DNA from: Firmicutes bacterium UBA3930
Lineage (GTDB): Bacteria > Bacillota > Clostridia > Caldicoprobacterales > Caldicoprobacteraceae
Reading direction: 5' to 3'
NCBI GenBank assembly: GCA_002385885.1
Contig: DGEI01000035.1
Span: 6,021 to 20,982 of the forward strand
Length of the DNA: 14,962 bases
Positions 14,003 through 14,962 of this stretch are shown one piece after another (within the stretch, counting starts at the first letter, position 1; every line of letters starts with the position of its first letter). The notes beneath the pieces are model-generated. The model was not told the DNA's origin and made no database searches. It saw only the letters and a list, made by a program, of their open reading frames with translations. The translations under genes were made by a program, and so were the position numbers.

Positions 14003-14371
14003 ATGCGTGTGGAAGGAGTATCTGCAGTTACAACTGTAAAATCAATGCCCATGGTTCGATCCGAAGCTGCACAGGCAGGACAGAAAGAATATGACGCGGG
14101 TGTTGTAAACAGGCAAAAGGCTGCCAGACAGTTGGATAAAAATATAGATCAGGAAGATATCATGCAAGCCATCAAGCAGGCTAACAAAGCACTTGAAGGT
14201 ACAAACCGGCGGTTTGAATATTCAGTCCATGAGCAAACGAATACCATTATGATCAAGGTTATAAATTCCGATACAGACGAAATTATACGTGAGATTCCTC
14301 CCGAAAGGATACTCAACCTGATTGCCAAGCTGTGGGAATTGGCCGGATTAATTGTTGATAAGAAGGTATAA
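14003..14371 (+). CDS. flaG: Flagellar protein FlaG
   Basis: FlaG is a small cytoplasmic protein of uncertain function encoded next to fliD in many bacteria and reported to affect filament length. The 122-residue product has a variable, polar N-terminal half and the conserved C-terminal FlaG domain: NRRFEYSVHEQTNTIMIKVI, then EIIREIPPERILNLIAKLWE and a short hydrophobic end GLIVDKKV. ATG 14003 follows AAGGGAG (13989-13995) with 7 bases between. It has its own sigma-28 promoter upstream, and fliD follows after 96 bases. Confidence 0.93.
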   Translation: MRVEGVSAVTTVKSMPMVRSEAAQAGQKEYDAGVVNRQKAARQLDKNIDQEDIMQAIKQANKALEGTNRRFEYSVHEQTNTIMIKVINSDTDEIIREIPPERILNLIAKLWELAGLIVDKKV

Positions 14372-14385
14372 AACAAGGGTATTAA

Positions 14386-14406
14386 ATAAAGTAAAGGAAA
14401 CTTTAT
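14386..14406 (+). promoter_or_regulatory. Small hairpin with AGGA in its loop, flaG-fliD gap
   Basis: ATAAAGT (14386-14392) pairs perfectly with ACTTTAT (14400-14406) around the loop AAAGGAA. A GGA in a hairpin loop is the CsrA recognition feature, but the stem is AT-rich and the fliD ribosome binding site is about 50 bases away, so the link to CsrA is speculative. Confidence 0.3.
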
Positions 14407-14467
14407 CAATAACAAATATAGTGACGGGATGCAGGCGATGCACATAAAGAGACTGGGAGGTGAAAGA

Positions 14468-14962
14468 GTGCCTATAGATTCCATTTATAATACATACTCT
14501 TCCAGTAAGCTTCGCATTGGCGGACTGGCTTCCGGCCTTGATGTCGACTCCATAATTCAGGATTTGATCAGGGCTGAGCAGATGAAGGTGGACAGGATTA
14601 AACAGGAGAGGCAGCTGACTGAGTGGCGCCGGGATGCCTACAGGGATATAACCAATTCTCTCAGGGCTTTCCAGGATGAATTTTTTAACATATTGAGAAT
14701 GGATACTTACATGCTCTCATCAAATGCCTATAAGACGTATAGCGCAACCTCCAGTGCTGAAGAATACGTGACCGCAGCTGCAAATGCCAGTGCTATGGAA
14801 GGCAGTTATACAATTACCAGAATCGAGAGTTTGGCTGCTCCTGCTATTATAAAAGGGTCAGCCTGGATGTTTCCAGAGGGCAGGAGCGGGGACAGTACGC
14901 TTGAAGAGCTCGGCCTGGTTGCAGCAGATGACAGGGCAGAGTTTTCAATCAATGGAGTCGGG
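14468..14962 (+). CDS. fliD: Flagellar filament cap protein FliD (HAP2), 3' end outside window
   Basis: FliD caps the growing filament and folds arriving flagellin subunits. The frame is open from GTG 14468 to the window end (165 codons, no stop). It begins MPIDSIYNTYSSSKLRIGGL and continues ASGLDVDSIIQDLIRAEQMK, the signature N-terminus of FliD; then a coiled-coil stretch (VDRIKQERQLTEWRRDAYRD) and DITNSLRAFQDEFFN. After this come SNAYKTYSATSS and AAANASAMEGSYTITRIESL, which match the conserved end of the FliD N-terminal domain. GTG 14468 is chosen because GGGAGGTGA (14455-14463) lies just upstream. FliD genes usually encode 450-900 residues, so most of this one is missing. It probably shares the flaG transcript. 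Confidence 0.93.
   Translation, partial: MPIDSIYNTYSSSKLRIGGLASGLDVDSIIQDLIRAEQMKVDRIKQERQLTEWRRDAYRDITNSLRAFQDEFFNILRMDTYMLSSNAYKTYSATSSAEEYVTAAANASAMEGSYTITRIESLAAPAIIKGSAWMFPEGRSGDSTLEELGLVAADDRAEFSINGVG

Noticed and set aside
1..14962. CRISPR arrays, tRNA or rRNA genes, phage or defence modules
   Set aside because: No regularly spaced repeats, tRNA-like cloverleaf or recognisable defence gene was seen; apart from the IS relic the window holds ordinary metabolic, repair and flagellar genes.

Overview
The window looks like a chromosomal segment from an anaerobic Gram-positive clostridium (Bacillota, Clostridia). The grounds are strong AGGAGG-type ribosome binding sites, frequent TTG and GTG starts, a T-box leader, a RecD2-type helicase, and the clostridial/bacillar order of late flagellar genes flgM-flgN-flgK-flgL-DUF6470-fliW-csrA-hag-flaG-fliD. 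The species cannot be named from the sequence alone. All recognised genes are on the + strand.

Bases 1 to about 2230 are an AT-rich accessory stretch. They hold the 3' part of a transglutaminase-like gene whose start and catalytic cysteine lie before the first in-window ATG, a gene-poor gap, and a lipoprotein gene split into two frames exactly at an A-AAA-AAG heptamer. An intrinsic terminator and a decayed 3' end of an IS3-family transposase follow.

Bases 2236 to 3761 form a biosynthetic unit: a sigma-A type promoter with a perfect inverted repeat between its -35 and -10 boxes, a complete T-box leader with a probable UUC (Phe) specifier and intrinsic terminator, then aroF (DAHP synthase, the first step of aromatic amino acid synthesis). 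This looks like repressor control layered on tRNA-sensing attenuation. recD2 and comF follow, probably co-transcribed with a flagellar-operon zinc protein (TIGR03826/YvyF-like).

Bases 7535 to 14962 are the late flagellar block. Three good matches to the sigma-28 (SigD) consensus TAAA-N15/16-NNCGATAW precede flgM, hag and flaG. FlgM is the anti-sigma-28 factor and FlgN the chaperone for the hook-filament junction proteins FlgK and FlgL. FliW and CsrA form the homeostatic switch on flagellin translation, and the hag leader carries a hairpin presenting GGA in a hexaloop plus a GGA-containing Shine-Dalgarno, the layout expected of a CsrA target. Flagellin has an inserted central domain framed by low-complexity linkers. 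FlaG and FliD (filament cap, cut by the window end) close the block.

Most worth a second look: the slippery-heptamer lipoprotein split, the apparent absence of a canonical start codon for the DUF6470 protein (its conserved N-terminus begins at a TTA codon at the right distance from a Shine-Dalgarno), the operator-like palindrome in the aroF promoter, the hag leader hairpins, and smaller RNA hairpins near flgL and fliD. I found no clearly new multi-gene system.
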